A DNA stretch of 64,000 nt, from assembly GCA_964036315.1 (NCBI GenBank), contig OZ038500.1, positions 63,910,749 through 63,974,748 on the forward strand. The letters are read 5' to 3'. Source of the stretch: Acanthosepion esculentum (Eukaryota; Mollusca; Cephalopoda; Sepiida; Sepiidae). Below the pieces are notes generated by a model that did no database searches, had not been told where the DNA came from, and saw nothing but the letters and a program-made list of their open reading frames with translations. This document shows positions 31,468-42,772 of this stretch, in pieces. A program made the position numbers and the translations under genes. Each line of letters starts with the position of its first letter. Positions within the stretch are counted from its first letter, which is position 1.

Positions 31468-31830
31468 GAATTCAAAGGTTTGAGGCCACCCATGGTAATT
31501 TTTTTTCAATTGGTCCCCAAATTAGTTGTTTTGTACTTTAAAATTATTATAGATGGTTAAAAGAAAGTGAGACATGATTTTTTTTAGAAATTTTATTATA
31601 GCAAAAATGATAAAAGAATTTTATGATTAAACTTTGCTCCCGTCAAATTAACCTTCTTTAGCCTTTATTACTGCAGCACAAATTTTTGCTATTTGTTGCA
31701 AAAGTTTCTCAAAGTGTAATTTTGATAATTGATTCAATTCTTTTTTCAATGACTCTAAGATCACTTTTTTATTTTTTTTTTTCACTTTTCGGTCAAGTTC
31801 ATTACTCAACAATCACACTCTCTCGTGTTG
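31468..31830 (-). pseudogene. Tc1-like transposase C-terminal relic
   Basis: CAAAGGTTTGAGGCCACCCA at the left is a Tc1-type terminal repeat. On the minus strand LESLKKELNQLSKLHFEKLL, then QQIAKICAAVIKAKEG and stop, is the end of a Tc1-like transposase (..VIKAKGG). The catalytic part is missing and no right-hand terminal repeat was found. Confidence 0.55.
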
Positions 31831-32037
31831 CTCTTCATCAAGTGTTGACGTTGTGAAGCGAAATTCTGAAATAAATTTACGTTCTATCCTTATACAGTCT
31901 TTCAGAATTTCAGAAAAGGCTATATGAGTTCTTTGCTTTCGAACTATTCTGAAAATCGGAAGAGGATTTACCTTTAATTCAATACTAAGAAGCGGGAAGA
32001 ATGTATAGGGTGTTTCATTAAGACGGATTATATATAA
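31831..32037. other. Spacer with partial terminal repeat
   Basis: GGGTGTTTCATTAAGACGGA occurs at 32008 and again at 32038; the first is a stray extra copy of the transposon end that follows. Confidence 0.6.
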
Positions 32038-32591
32038 GGGTGTTTCATTAAGACGGATCAAAGTAAGCAGTAAATAAATCAGTGTTATTGGTGAAAATTT
32101 ATTTATTTCTCTATTGGATCATGTTATTTAAGTCATGGCAATTATGTGTGAAAAATAATATCGCCCAAATGTCCGCCAAGGCTTCAGCGACACACCTCCG
32201 CTCGCTGGTCAAAATTTTTGATGACGTCTCTGCATAGTTGATCTCACCAATATGCCTTATTATGTCATCCTTCAGCTGTTGAATTGTTGTTGGCTTGTTG
32301 GCAGAGAACTTAATTTTGAGATGACCCAAAAGGAAGAAATCTAATGGCGTCAAGTAGTAGTGGCCAATTGACTTCGCTGTTTTGAGAGATGATGCGACCT
32401 GGGAACATCTCATTCAATAAGGCCATATTCGTAATAGGCTTCGATTACTTTAACACGTTGTTTGATTGTTAATCTTTCCATGGTTGAAATTGTCAAAGAC
32501 TTAAGTTGTTAAATCTGAAAGAAAAAGAAAAAAATCATTAGACGCTTAAACTTAATTCTCATTTAAAATCGGTCCAAGTTATTAGAACACC
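32038..32591 (-). mobile_element. IS630/Tc1/mariner transposon A, internally deleted
   Basis: The 5' end (right) is GGTGTTCTAATAACTTGG and the 3' end (left) GGTGTTTCATTAAGACGG. The minus strand reads MERLTIKQRVKVIEAYYE (start of the HTH domain) and then jumps, with a stop, to NEMFPGRIISQN and LDFFLLGHLKIKFSANKPTT, then IQQLKDDIIRHIGEI. The latter is the third-Asp region (SPDLTPLDFFLWGHLK in relatives) and C-terminus. The whole central catalytic part is deleted. Confidence 0.85.
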
Positions 32592-32649
32592 TTTTAAAAT
32601 TAAGCTTTATTTTTAAATGAAAACTAATTTAATGCAAATAAATTATGCA

Positions 32650-32650
32650 C

Positions 32651-32685
<35 letters not shown>
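32650..32685. repeat. (ATA)n trinucleotide array
   Basis: About 11 AAT/ATA units in the spacer between the two divergent transposons. Confidence 0.95.
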
Positions 32686-32745
32686 TATTCTATTTTTCAC
32701 TAATAAAAAAATTAAGGTTTCAATAATCAAAGAAATATTATAAAA

Positions 32746-33180
32746 GGTGTTCCAATAACTTGAATAGATTTAAAATTAAGTTTAAGTGTCTAATGATTTT
32801 TTCTTTTTCTTACATATTTAACAACTTAAGTCTTTGGCAATTTCAACCATGGAAAGATTAACAATCAAACAACTTGTTAAAGTTATCGAATCCTATTACG
32901 AAAATGGACGTTCAAACAGAAATACATTTGCGCGATTTATTTGGTCAACATAATCGACCAACCGAGAGTGCAATTGGAAACAATGTAACGTTGTTGTGGA
33001 GAGGTTCAATTCCTGCGCGCGATGACGAATAGAGGTGTCTGGAGTTTCGGACACATTCTTGTGCACTGCAGCAATGTTTTCAGCTGAACGGCGTAAACGA
33101 GCACGCAATGGTGTTTTCACATCTACCACCGACTTAGTTTGTTCGAATTTACGAACAATTTTTTTCAATTGCACTCTTGA
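32746..33180 (+). mobile_element. IS630/Tc1/mariner transposon B with internal inversion
   Basis: Starts GGTGTTCCAATAACTTGAA; ATG at 32849 opens MERLTIKQLVKVIESYYENG, then RSNRNTFARF. After LFGQHNRPTES the coding sense flips. The minus strand from 33174 reads MQLKKIVRKFEQTKSVVDVK, RRSAENIAAVHKNVSETPDT and SIRHRAQELNLSTTTLH, which should follow on the plus strand. So the second half of the DNA-binding domain is inverted in place; the 3' part is missing. Confidence 0.85.
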
Positions 33181-33461
33181 AACTTTGACACGTTGACACT
33201 TTATAAATAAATTCCAGCAAGAACTAAAAAATTGTCAAACAAAGATACAGAATGAATATAAACGGCATTTTTACAAAGTCACACAATTTCATTCATTCTT
33301 TCATTACGAGAAACGTCAGTTTAGCGGAGAAAGTACTAACGATTTATTATTTAAGTATATGCACAAATACACAGAGATATTGTTTTACTTCTTTTTGATC
33401 TGATGAAACCTATAAAAGGCAAAACGCGTAATCTAATCAAAGCGTCTTTTCATTTGTCATA

Positions 33462-33468
<7 letters not shown>
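33181..33468. other. Spacer with weak hammerhead-like core
   Basis: Near 33399: CTGATGA, AACCTATAAAAGG, CAAAAC; the second box is CAAAA rather than GAAA. No gene. Confidence 0.35.

Positions 33469-33516
<48 letters not shown>
33469..33516. repeat. (TA)n
   Basis: Pure array. Confidence 0.98.
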
Positions 33517-33521
<5 letters not shown>

Positions 33522-33539
33522 ACAAAAAATATAAATAGT

Positions 33540-33709
33540 CATATAGGCCAGTTTCGGTGTTTCACAGCTCATACGGGCGACTATACATCCGACTGCTTCG
33601 GATTTCTACCCTTGAGCTATCACGGGAAGGGAAAGTCAGATTCTAGCGTATAATATTTACGAATGTAAACATCAGACAGTCATCGTGCTCGATTCATTTA
33701 AATGAAGAG

Positions 33710-33710
<1 letters not shown>
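33540..33710 (-). mobile_element. tRNA-headed hammerhead SINE (HHR-B), copy 4
   Basis: Minus strand: GTGATAGCTCAAGGGTAGAA (A box), a poorly kept B box, CGGATGTATAGTCGCC, then the ribozyme region with TATGAG (box 1 decayed), stem II GCTGTGAAACACC and CGAAAC. It ends in (TA)n on its 3' side and starts beside another array. Confidence 0.6.

Positions 33711-33762
<52 letters not shown>
33711..33762. repeat. (CT)/(TA)n
   Basis: Short CT run then a TA array. Confidence 0.95.
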
Positions 33763-33768
<6 letters not shown>

Positions 33769-33905
33769 GAAGAAATATAGTCTTAAAGTGTGCTATATTT
33801 ATGGGATAAAGTGCTGAATATAAGAGATAGAGCATGTGTAAATATAAAAGTGAACATAGAAGTCAACACTTAGAGGCGACAGTCTGTTTCATGCTAGATG
33901 CAATA
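33763..33905 (-). repeat. GCTC..GAGC signature repeat, copy a
   Basis: Minus strand: GCATGAAACAGACTGTCGCC, TCTAAGTGTTGACTTCTATG, TTCACTTTTATATTTACACA, GCTCTATCTCTTATATTCAG, CACTTTATCCCATAAATATA. Same as 50160-50312 and 53020-53173. Confidence 0.85.
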
Positions 33906-34135
33906 GTCATATATATATGGACGCCATAAATAGACAAAATTTGCTTTTATTACCACTCATGATAAAAAAAATGAAAAACGAGTTAGCTAACCTGTTTAGG
34001 GCTTCGCTTAAGAGCTAAATCAATGTTAATAGTGTTATACTTATCAATAAAATGATGAACAATGTGTACAAAAAAAATTCTTAAATGGCAAATTAATTGT
34101 AGGCCCAGTACAAAATCCTTCTGTTTACATAATGA

Positions 34136-34137
<2 letters not shown>

Positions 34138-34220
<83 letters not shown>
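34138..34220. repeat. (TA)n then (GA)n
   Basis: Compound array. Confidence 0.97.
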
Positions 34221-34224
<4 letters not shown>

Positions 34225-34937
34225 TCTGGTTCTTATAATTGACTAATTCAGTAAAACACAAAGATCTGTATCGAAAATATAAACATAAAACATATTCATT
34301 ATGTTGAAAATCGTTTAAACGAAGAATTATAAGCAAACACTTGGTACATTTCGGAATAAATTCGTCATATTTATCTTGTACAAACAAAATCACTTCATCT
34401 CTCGTTCAAACATCGAAAATATAGAACTGAAAACTCCTTGAATCATGACGTCATGATAGAAAAAAAATACATTTTCATACAGGAAGTGCACTGAATTCCA
34501 CACAGGCGCTAAGTTAATGTAAATGAAGTTCATTGAGGTGCTGATCGATCATTCTATTTTTTTTTTTTTATAGTTCGTTGTCTTTATTTTTTTAAATACT
34601 GTCTTTTAATACATCAATGCGTGGATCCTGTCTTATCGCGCATTTACTTAATCTGATCCCGGACACCAAGCCGAATACTAGAATATTTTTGTGACGTAAT
34701 GAAGACTTAATTAAAACTATAATCAACGAGTAGAGCGTCATTTATAAATGGATTAAACACCCACAGACATTAAAAGTGAAAGCAATTAACATTCTCTGAG
34801 AAATACGTAATCGGAAAAAAGTCGTATTGTTACTGAAGAAACTATTAAGAGTGTTTTAAAATCTTTCACTTTTTAATTTATACATTAAAATTCATTTCAA
34901 TACATCAAATTGGCTGTCCACCTACTCTTCACAGATA
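34221..34937. other. Spacer
   Basis: AT-rich; palindromic TGACGTCA at about 34446 noted, no gene. Confidence 0.4.
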
Positions 34938-35099
34938 TGGGGGAAAACGTACTCAGAAACAACTCGGCTTTAACCATTTGAGCATTCTTTTAAATTCCTC
35001 ATCTTATTTTATTTTTATTTTCATGTAAACTGTTCCGAGATGATTTCCTCTTTGGTAACTCGACTTTACGAATTTAAGCGCTGTACTTGATTGGCAGCT

Positions 35100-35948
35100 A
35101 AGTTTGGTTTGTTTTGTTTTACGGCATATCAAGCTCAATGGATTATTTAATGCCGACAATCTTTATTGCTGGTAATACTTTTTTCAAAAATGTATTGCTG
35201 GTAATATTTTTTTTTCTTCAAAATGTATCGTTGGTAATACTTTTCTAAAAAAATATACAGCTGGTAAAAAATGTATAGCTATTTTTTTATTTTTCAAAAA
35301 TCTATTGCTGGTAATATTTTTTTTTCTTCAAAATGTATCGATGGTAATACTTTTCTAAAAAAATATACAGCTGGTAAAAAATGTATAGCTATTTTTTTTT
35401 TTTTCAAAAATGTGTTGCTGGTAATATATTTTTTTCTTCAAAATGTATCGTTGGTAATACTTTTCTAAAAAAATATACAGCTGGTAAAAAATGTATAGCT
35501 ATTTTTTTATTTTTCAAAGATCTATTGCTGGTAATATTTTTTTTTCTTCAAAATGTATCGATGGTAATACTTTTCTAAAAAAATATACAGCTGATAAAAA
35601 ATGTATAGCTATTTTTTTTTTTTTTCAAAAATGTCTTGCTGGTAATTTTTTTTTTCCAAAAATATATAGCTGCTAATAATGTATTGCTAGTAATAATTTT
35701 TACAAAGTATTTCTGGTATTAAAACCTATTTTTATAATTTCATAGTATTTTGACTCCAGTTTTTTTTGGTGGGTAACTATTTGACCATAGCTGGGAGCCT
35801 AACAGGTGCTACCACCCCCGGGTTAGGGTGGGCATGGGAACACCAGCAATATTTATAAAACCTCCTGATTAGAGGCCTTGCTGTCAGCTATTGTTTATCG
35901 TCTTACCCAGGACTGGGTGTAGTTTATCGTCATACCCAGGACGGAGCA
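35100..35948 (-). mobile_element. R3 SINE-like element (right arm)
   Basis: Tail at left (GTTTTACGGCATATCAAGCT), head at right (ACCATAGCTGGGAGCCTAAC, GTTTATCGTCTTACCCAGGA). Flanked by the duplicated CAGCTA, consistent with the left arm's TAGCTG. Confidence 0.85.
35160..35700. repeat. 110-bp tandem repeat inside R3, about 4 units
   Basis: The unit TGCTGGTAATATTTTTTTTT..CTTCAAAATGTATCG..GGTAATACTTTTCTAAAA..ATACAGCTGGTAAAAAATG repeats at 35271, 35381 and 35491. Because 110 is not a multiple of 3, the three near-identical MYSYFF frames lie in successive phases. Confidence 0.95.
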
Positions 35949-36114
35949 GCTAGGTCTCGTGGTTGTATAGTTGAAATGGTTAGATGTAACCGTAAGTGCT
36001 AGACAGTCTTTCTCGCTAAGATCTATATTACACATTTATAGAATGTGTCAACGTATTGAATATCACTATAATATCTGGTCTGTGCTTCTACTATGGACTT
36101 AGAGATTCTAGGGA

Positions 36115-36620
36115 AAGTCGAAAGAAAAATATGAAATGCTATCGGTCCTAACCTGGAATTTCAGCACAGGGTTTACTTTCCTATTGCCGTAGCGTAAATT
36201 CCATTTTTCTTTTCTATAAATATTTTCATAGAAATTGTTCTGATGAATATTCTTTCATTGTATCTCGACTTTATTAATTTAATTGCAGCACTAGATTGGC
36301 AGCTAGGTCTCATTATTTTACAATTAAAATGGCTAGATATAACCGTAAGTTCTATGCTAACAGTTTCTTCTCTCGCGCTTACCGGTTGTGGTACTCTTTT
36401 CGTTCCGCCTACTTTCCAGTCAACTTTGATCTTCAAAAATTTAAATTCAATGTCAATCGTTATTTTTTGTCTTCTTAACTCCTGTTTGTTTTTACTTTTC
36501 ACCCTCCTTAATAATGTTTTTCTTTTTTCTCATATTCTTTTATCTCTTGCATCTTAGTGGCTTTATTTTCTTGCCTGGGGTGAAAAACATAGTAGGTGTT
36601 AAAATGTTTCAGGATTTTAC
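36115..36620 (+). pseudogene. LINE-A ORF2 3' end (right arm)
   Basis: Plus frame: FTIKMARYNRKFYANSFFSR, AYRLWYSFRSAYFPVNFDLQ, KFKFNVNRYFLSS and stop, i.e. the C-terminus of the RT polyprotein; 3' UTR to about 36620. Mirror of 26590-26960. Confidence 0.87.
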
Positions 36621-36661
36621 TTTAATTAAAAAGAAAGAAGATGACACTGTTTTCTACTCTA

Positions 36662-37560
36662 CAAGGTACGATGTGTAAGCTTTCGACATTTTATATTTGA
36701 ACTTTCGCGCATGCGCGTTGTTTCTTTTTATTTTTTGACTGACTGCATTGTATAATAGGGTAAGTAGAACACCATCTGTGAGAGAAAAAAAAGGTACCAT
36801 AACGCATTTAACTCGGCCATAAATTTGCAAACAGCATGCTGTAGTTCTTGGCATTCGCTCCGTAAGCTCCAATACGGACATTTCAGTGTGTTTGGGTGTC
36901 AGTCTGTGGACAGCGCAGTCGATTCTGAAAGTGTTGGATGAGTCTAATGGTGATTATGAAGGTGTCCGGAGTGATCCCTAGTGATGTGGTCAGTCTGCAA
37001 GGAAAGACTTATGCCCCAATGATCATGCCTCCATTCATTTCTCAACGGGACTTCAGACGGAGGGGCCTACATTAAGTGCCTTGAAGAGGTTGTGCGGCCC
37101 TGGCTCAAGAGGGTGGCTGTTGGAAGACCCTATGTCTGGCAACATGGTACATAATCAGGAGAACCTAGTCCTGGCTGCTTAGACAAATTCTGCGACCACA
37201 TTAGCCCTTACATCTCGTCAACTAATTCTCCAGACTGCAACCCCCGTGATTATTATTTGTTGGGCGGCGTTGAACGAGTGACTAACAAAACTCCTTGTAA
37301 CACAAAAAAGAACTGAAGGCAATAATTATGGCAGCATTCCTCAACATAAACAAGGTGACCGTCCAGAAGAAATGTAGAATATTCCGAAATCGACTGGAGG
37401 CCGTGGTCGAAGCCAATGATGACGTTATTGAATAAATTTACTCTTTAGTATTTCAAGATATTTTTTTGTGAAATTTTGGTAAATATATCCCTTACAATGA
37501 GACGTCGGCGTTATTTTCAGTTTTGTGTAATTTACACGACAATTTATCCATCGCATCCTG
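36662..37560 (+). mobile_element. DD37D mariner, copy 3, deletion derivative
   Basis: Ends CAAGGTACGATGTGTAA and ACAATTTATCCATCGCATCC, then TG, with TA on both sides. Relic: ELDESNGDYEG, then DYEGVRSDP and a stop, MPPFISQRDF, YVWQHGT* (the DSAPCH box is deleted), NFCDH-like, CNPRDYYLL. The internal deletion differs from copies 1 and 2, as MPPFI is still present. The insertion splits sequence that is continuous in the left duplication arm. Confidence 0.9.
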
Positions 37561-37689
37561 TATATTCCGTTTGCCTGCAGGATACAAATCGCAGAAGGAA
37601 ATAGAATTAGACATTTTTTTCTTGAAATGCATGGCGTATCATTAATGATGAGCAGGACAAAAATCAATAACAGTATTTTTCTTGCATTA

Positions 37690-38045
37690 TTTACATTACT
37701 TGTACTGTTATCCTCCACTTCCCGTGCGATATTCACAACGTTTCGACCGTTGTATGCCCCGGACTTCTTCAGGTGAATTTCGAAACCGAACCCTTTATTC
37801 CCCCCCCCCCCCAGGGGGGTAGATTGTTCTAGTTCCACGTGCCACGCCTCTTCCGGATATAGTTATTTCCCTTTGACATAAATCTCCAAGCCTTGTATTG
37901 ATCTCACAACTCTTTGGGTCTAGTCACTGGATCTAACTGACGTCATTATCCACTGGGCCATGAAGATGAGGATAAAGGTCCGAATAATGTAAATAATGCA
38001 AATAATCATAATACCTCATCTCAGAGATATAGACAGTTATTTTCC
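37690..38045 (-). mobile_element. tRNA-headed SINE with hammerhead-like core (SINE-4), copy 2
   Basis: Minus strand: ATGGCCCAGTGGATAATGAC (A box), GTTGTGAGATCAATACAAGG (B box), a C-rich tract, then CCTGAAGAAGTCCGGGGC, ATACAACGGTCGAAACGTTG, TGAATATCGCAC, ending GTAATGTAAATAATGCA. Its absence from the left arm defines it as a separate insertion (~356 bp). Confidence 0.75.
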
Positions 38046-38119
38046 CTGGTTACCATTGTAACATAAGCTTACTAAATTTCAGTGTCGACCAGTGAAGAAA
38101 ATTCTTTGTACTCTCTCAC

Positions 38120-38225
38120 TGCTCGCCTATGAATATCTCTTCCAATTTCTTGCTTCCCAATCACCTTCGACCTTTCAAAAATTTAGACGCAATGTTAGTT
38201 GTTATATTTTGTCTTAATTCATGTT
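38120..38225 (+). pseudogene. LINE-A C-terminus, 5' part of split copy
   Basis: Encodes LPNHLRPFKNLDAMLVV, IFCLNSC. Continues after the inserted SINE at 38886. Confidence 0.7.
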
Positions 38226-38885
38226 GGATCTTACGGCTACATCATTTTTAATCACCAGTTATTCGTACTATCACCAAGCCTGCATAGGTCCTATAGGGGA
38301 ATATCAGGTGCGGAACGCTTGGATGAGCGTGTGATGTGATGGATAATGGCTCAGAATTTTTTAACGGAGAGCCGAGTTCCAACACCAGTTGGGTTCGTTG
38401 TATTCACATTCTCTTGGGAAAGGTATGAATCCACATCTCCCCTCAGGTATCGGTTAATTAGTAAGACTTGTATCATTAAAATCATTATTATCTAAAAAGA
38501 AAAATTCTTACAATCTAAAAGTATTTTCTAGCTTAAAATAACCTGCAAAGGGTTGATAAGCCGTAAAAACGAATCAATCAATCAATCTACTGATTAAGCA
38601 AAAGAAATTAAATGAAGAAATTAGTCAGACTTGTAAACCATTATTATCGCCAAAATATATTCTTACAATCTAAAAAATATTTTCTGGCTTTAAATAACCT
38701 GCAAAGGGTTGATAAGCCGTAAAAACGAATTAATCAATCAATCTACTGATTAAGCAGAAGAAATTAAAAGATGAAATTAGTAAGACTTGTAAACCATTAT
38801 TATCGCCAAAATATATTCTTACAATATAAAAATATTGATAAGCCGTTGATAAGCTGTAAGAAAACAAACCAGTCAATAAATTAAT
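38226..38885 (+). mobile_element. 5S-headed SINE with triplicated tail, nested in LINE-A
   Basis: Begins ATGTTGGATCTTACGGCTAC (5S 5' region), GGGAATATCAGGTGCGG, the tRNA-like GAGTTCCAACACCAGTTGGG, then the body. The tail (TTCTTACAATCTAAAA, TAAATAACCTGCAAAGGG, TTGATAAGCCGTAAAAACGA) occurs three times. TTAATTC flanks both sides as a target duplication. Confidence 0.85.
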
Positions 38886-39010
38886 TAATTCCTGTAATTT
38901 TCTTTTTCTTTCTCCTAAACAATGTTTTTCTTTTTCAAATATTTTTCCCGTTCAGCAACGCCTTACGCCTTAGTAGCTTTATATTTGCTTGGGTTGAAAT
39001 GATTAAAACA
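38886..39010 (+). pseudogene. LINE-A 3' UTR, 3' part of split copy
   Basis: TCCTAAACAATGTTTTTCTT, then GCCTTAGTAGCTTTATATTT, GCTTGGGTTGAAATG match the 3' UTR at 36500-36590. Confidence 0.7.
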
Positions 39011-39640
39011 ATCATGGAATGGACTTTTATATCTGTGTCTCTTTACTTGGTAGAGGGTCCCGTTTTTTTGCGTGGGGGGTGCTTTACTCCTCTGTTAGTG
39101 TCACCGTATTCTTGGCCTTAGTGTGTGAGACTATGGTGAAATTTAATATATACCTTTTTGTATTATGTTAACTTTAACTCGATCTAAGTCGGCAAAAGAA
39201 GACGTAACATAACGTCCCTGCCAAAATCGATTGTCGTCAACTGAATATCGTCGCATCGTTTACCATAACGTTTCATAGAAAAATCGATTACATCATAAAG
39301 CGACTGAAAAGAGAGAAGGAAAAAGCGACTGGATTATCGGACATGGAAGTAAAATAAATAAACGGCTAGATAGAATCTAAACCGATGTGTGAAAACTAAA
39401 TGTATTCAGCGCTAAAAATTGTTTTGAAATGATTCTTTCAATGAAGCAACAACTGGAAAATATGCTTAGAAAGCGAACAATAACTGCCATGATAAATATT
39501 TTTTAATTCTCTTTGTGATATAATTATTCTTCAAGATAATTGTTCTGAAGGTGGTGGTAAAGGCTTTATCAAATAGTTCTAAAAACTTTTTATTTAAAAG
39601 ATAAATATAAGGACGGTCAGATCACTTTATTTACCCCAGG
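39011..39640. other. Spacer
   Basis: Nothing recognised. Confidence 0.5.
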
Positions 39641-39654
39641 TAAATAAAAAAACA

Positions 39655-39915
39655 TATATATATTTTTGAATTGGACATAGTCCGACAATTTATTTAAAGA
39701 CATTTATATTATGTTTAACGTTCTTTTTATAGATACAAGTATTTAAGCAAATGCTCTTTTTTATAATAAACAGTATTAAATAACATTTACCGGCCTGAAT
39801 GTCCGAGAAATTTTCATAGAAAATTTTCGCTCTCCGACAGGAATCGAACCTGTATCCTATACGGAACCATCATTTCGCGTGATGTGCCTTAACCGTTCGG
39901 CCACAGAGGAGCGTC
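39655..39915 (-). mobile_element. SINE-T, near full length
   Basis: Minus strand: CTCTGTGGCCGAACGGTTAA (A box), GGATACAGGTTCGATTCCTG (B box), TCGGACATTCAGGCCGGTAA, TTTATTATAAAAAAGAGCAT and GTCGGACTATGTCCAATTC. Best reference copy; a 3' fragment repeats at 40020-40072. Confidence 0.92.
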
Positions 39916-40686
39916 TGGTTAGCAAGGTCGATTTTACTATCTTTAAACTTAAATCTTCCATGAATCTCTTCTATTCATATCTGCTCTAGCGTATCAAATG
40001 TAAACAAATGACGTCATATATTTTTGAATTGGACATATAAATGTCTTTAAATAAATTGTCGGACTATGTATATATAAATATATAGTTCAACAAAGACATT
40101 TGTGTCAATATCACACCCAAAAGAGAATGTTTAACACTGAAAAACATCAGGAAAGTTAATTCATTTTAATAATATATGGAAATATCCATTCTTTGCCTAA
40201 AGAAGTTCGCGATACCCGAAACACGTGTTGCAAAATTATGGAAAATGAAGCAGAAAATATATTTTAAAAAATACACATTACAATCAAAAACGCTTGCAGT
40301 TTCTCTCTTCCTTTTAATATATTCCCTTTTCTCTCGTTGGAATAACTATATATCTTCCCTTTATATATATATTTCAATAGTTAAAAAATTTCTTTAGATA
40401 TAGTTAAAAAAAAACCTTTTTAAACAACATCTAAAATATTATCGTTAGATTTACGTTAGAAATATTCAAACACAGTTGCATTCCACATCACGTGACGTCC
40501 GCGTCTCGCGACAGACGCTACTTGAAAACAAACTTCTTAACACAGTTATTTAATTAATTTCTGACGAAAGATCGGGGCGATCTGAAATATCAAATATATA
40601 TATATAACAAAAATATAAATAAATACTTTCACAAAAAACATTCATTTTTTTTTCTTTTAATTTGCAACTTTTCAGTTGTTTTCTCC

Positions 40687-40689
<3 letters not shown>
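39916..40689. other. Spacer with CTAAAGA..CCGAAAC core
   Basis: Near 40196: CCTAAAGAAGTTCGCGATAC, CCGAAACACGTGTTG, another decayed hammerhead-like layout next to AT-rich DNA. The 73-codon frame across it is not motif-bearing. Confidence 0.4.

Positions 40690-40756
<67 letters not shown>
40690..40756. repeat. (TA)n
   Basis: Pure array. Confidence 0.98.
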
Positions 40757-40758
<2 letters not shown>

Positions 40759-40952
40759 CATTTATTTAAATATTATAGCATAAATATGTTATAAAATCAC
40801 TACAAAAATAGCCATTTTGTTTCAACACTTCTGGTGTCTTATTCTACATTCAACATCATCACTTGATAAGACACCAGGAGTGTTGAAACAAAATGGCTAT
40901 TTTTGTAGTGATTTTATAACATATTTATGTTATAATATTTAAATAAATTATT
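40755..40952. repeat. Long near-perfect hairpin (arms ~87 bp)
   Basis: Left arm 40755-40841 and right arm 40867-40952 are reverse complements with very few differences (AAAATCACTACAAAAATAGC with its inverse GCTATTTTTGTAGTGATTTT). The loop is about 25 nt. The right end continues into GCTCTACTCTGTATTGAGCA. Confidence 0.95.
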
Positions 40953-41041
40953 ATATCTGCTCTACTCTGTATTGAGCACTCTTTAAAGAATAATAATTGT
41001 TAGTTATTGGAATTTACTTCGTATATACCAATCCCACACTT

Positions 41042-41043
<2 letters not shown>

Positions 41044-41121
<78 letters not shown>
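41044..41121. repeat. (TA)n
   Basis: About 39 units. Confidence 0.98.
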
Positions 41122-41123
<2 letters not shown>

Positions 41124-41124
41124 A

Positions 41125-41560
41125 ACAAGACAACAAAACATGGCAATTGATGTTGCATTTGAATTTTGTAGATTGTAGTTGTCATGGAAACTAGTAAACA
41201 GAAAATAATTCCACAGGTGCTAGAAAAGAAACTACTGCAGTAGAAGTGGTGGTTATATTTAACTATTTCAATAGTCATATAATGGTCTCTAGATGTCAAT
41301 CAAGTAACACGCTTAAATTCGCAGACACCTTGACTACATGAGCAGTAAACAAAAGTTTTAAACGATATTTACAGTTGTAGGCCAGTATCTCATTTGTGTT
41401 CTGGACGAGTATGTTACTACTCAAGATTAGTACAATTTCATGCAGATTTAAATTTGTCCGTATGGAGCTCTGGCCAGAGTGATGTAGGGTCAGCAGAAGT
41501 GACAAGCTAGCGGTGGTATATCCGACATAATTATTTATGAATTTTATACCCACCTCGAGC
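41125..41560 (-). pseudogene. LINE-A ORF2 C-terminal fragment
   Basis: Minus frames carry LDWHLETII-like text, DHYMTIEIVKYNHHFYCSSF and upstream IIGYTTASLSLLLTLH: the HFTVEIxKCNxxFYxNSFF block and adjoining parts, decayed. Confidence 0.78.
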
Positions 41561-42566
<1,006 letters not shown>

Positions 42567-42599
42567 GTCAGGGAAAACAGTGACTAGCGGTTTTCACTG

Positions 42600-42713
42600 T
42601 TTTGTCATCGCTTGGTGTTGGATTCAGTGTCCAATTTTATATTTACATACGTTCTATCTCTGATATTGATCACCTGTTCCACATAATATATATAATCACT
42701 TTACAAATACATT

Positions 42714-42717
<4 letters not shown>
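42600..42717 (+). repeat. GCTC..GAGC signature repeat, variant
   Basis: TTTTATATTTACATACGTTC, TATCTCTGATATTGATCACC: same module as 50160 and 53020, with the signature decayed. Confidence 0.65.

Positions 42718-42769
<52 letters not shown>
42718..42769. repeat. (TA)n
   Basis: Pure array. Confidence 0.98.

Positions 42770-42772
<3 letters not shown>

Larger units (their letters stand above)
34938..38115. repeat. Right arm of large inverted duplication
   Basis: Reverse-complement partner of 26275-27922. It is longer because it contains a mariner (36662-37560), a SINE-4 (37690-38045) and an expanded 110-bp array (35160-35700), all absent from the left arm. Confidence 0.9.

Noticed and set aside
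34440..34455. TGACGTCA-type CRE elements as promoters (also 40010)
   Set aside because: Isolated 8-bp palindromes without a nearby gene carry no weight.
35271..35676. Three related 61-65-codon MYSYFF proteins
   Set aside because: They are the same peptide read from a 110-bp T-rich tandem repeat in shifting phase.
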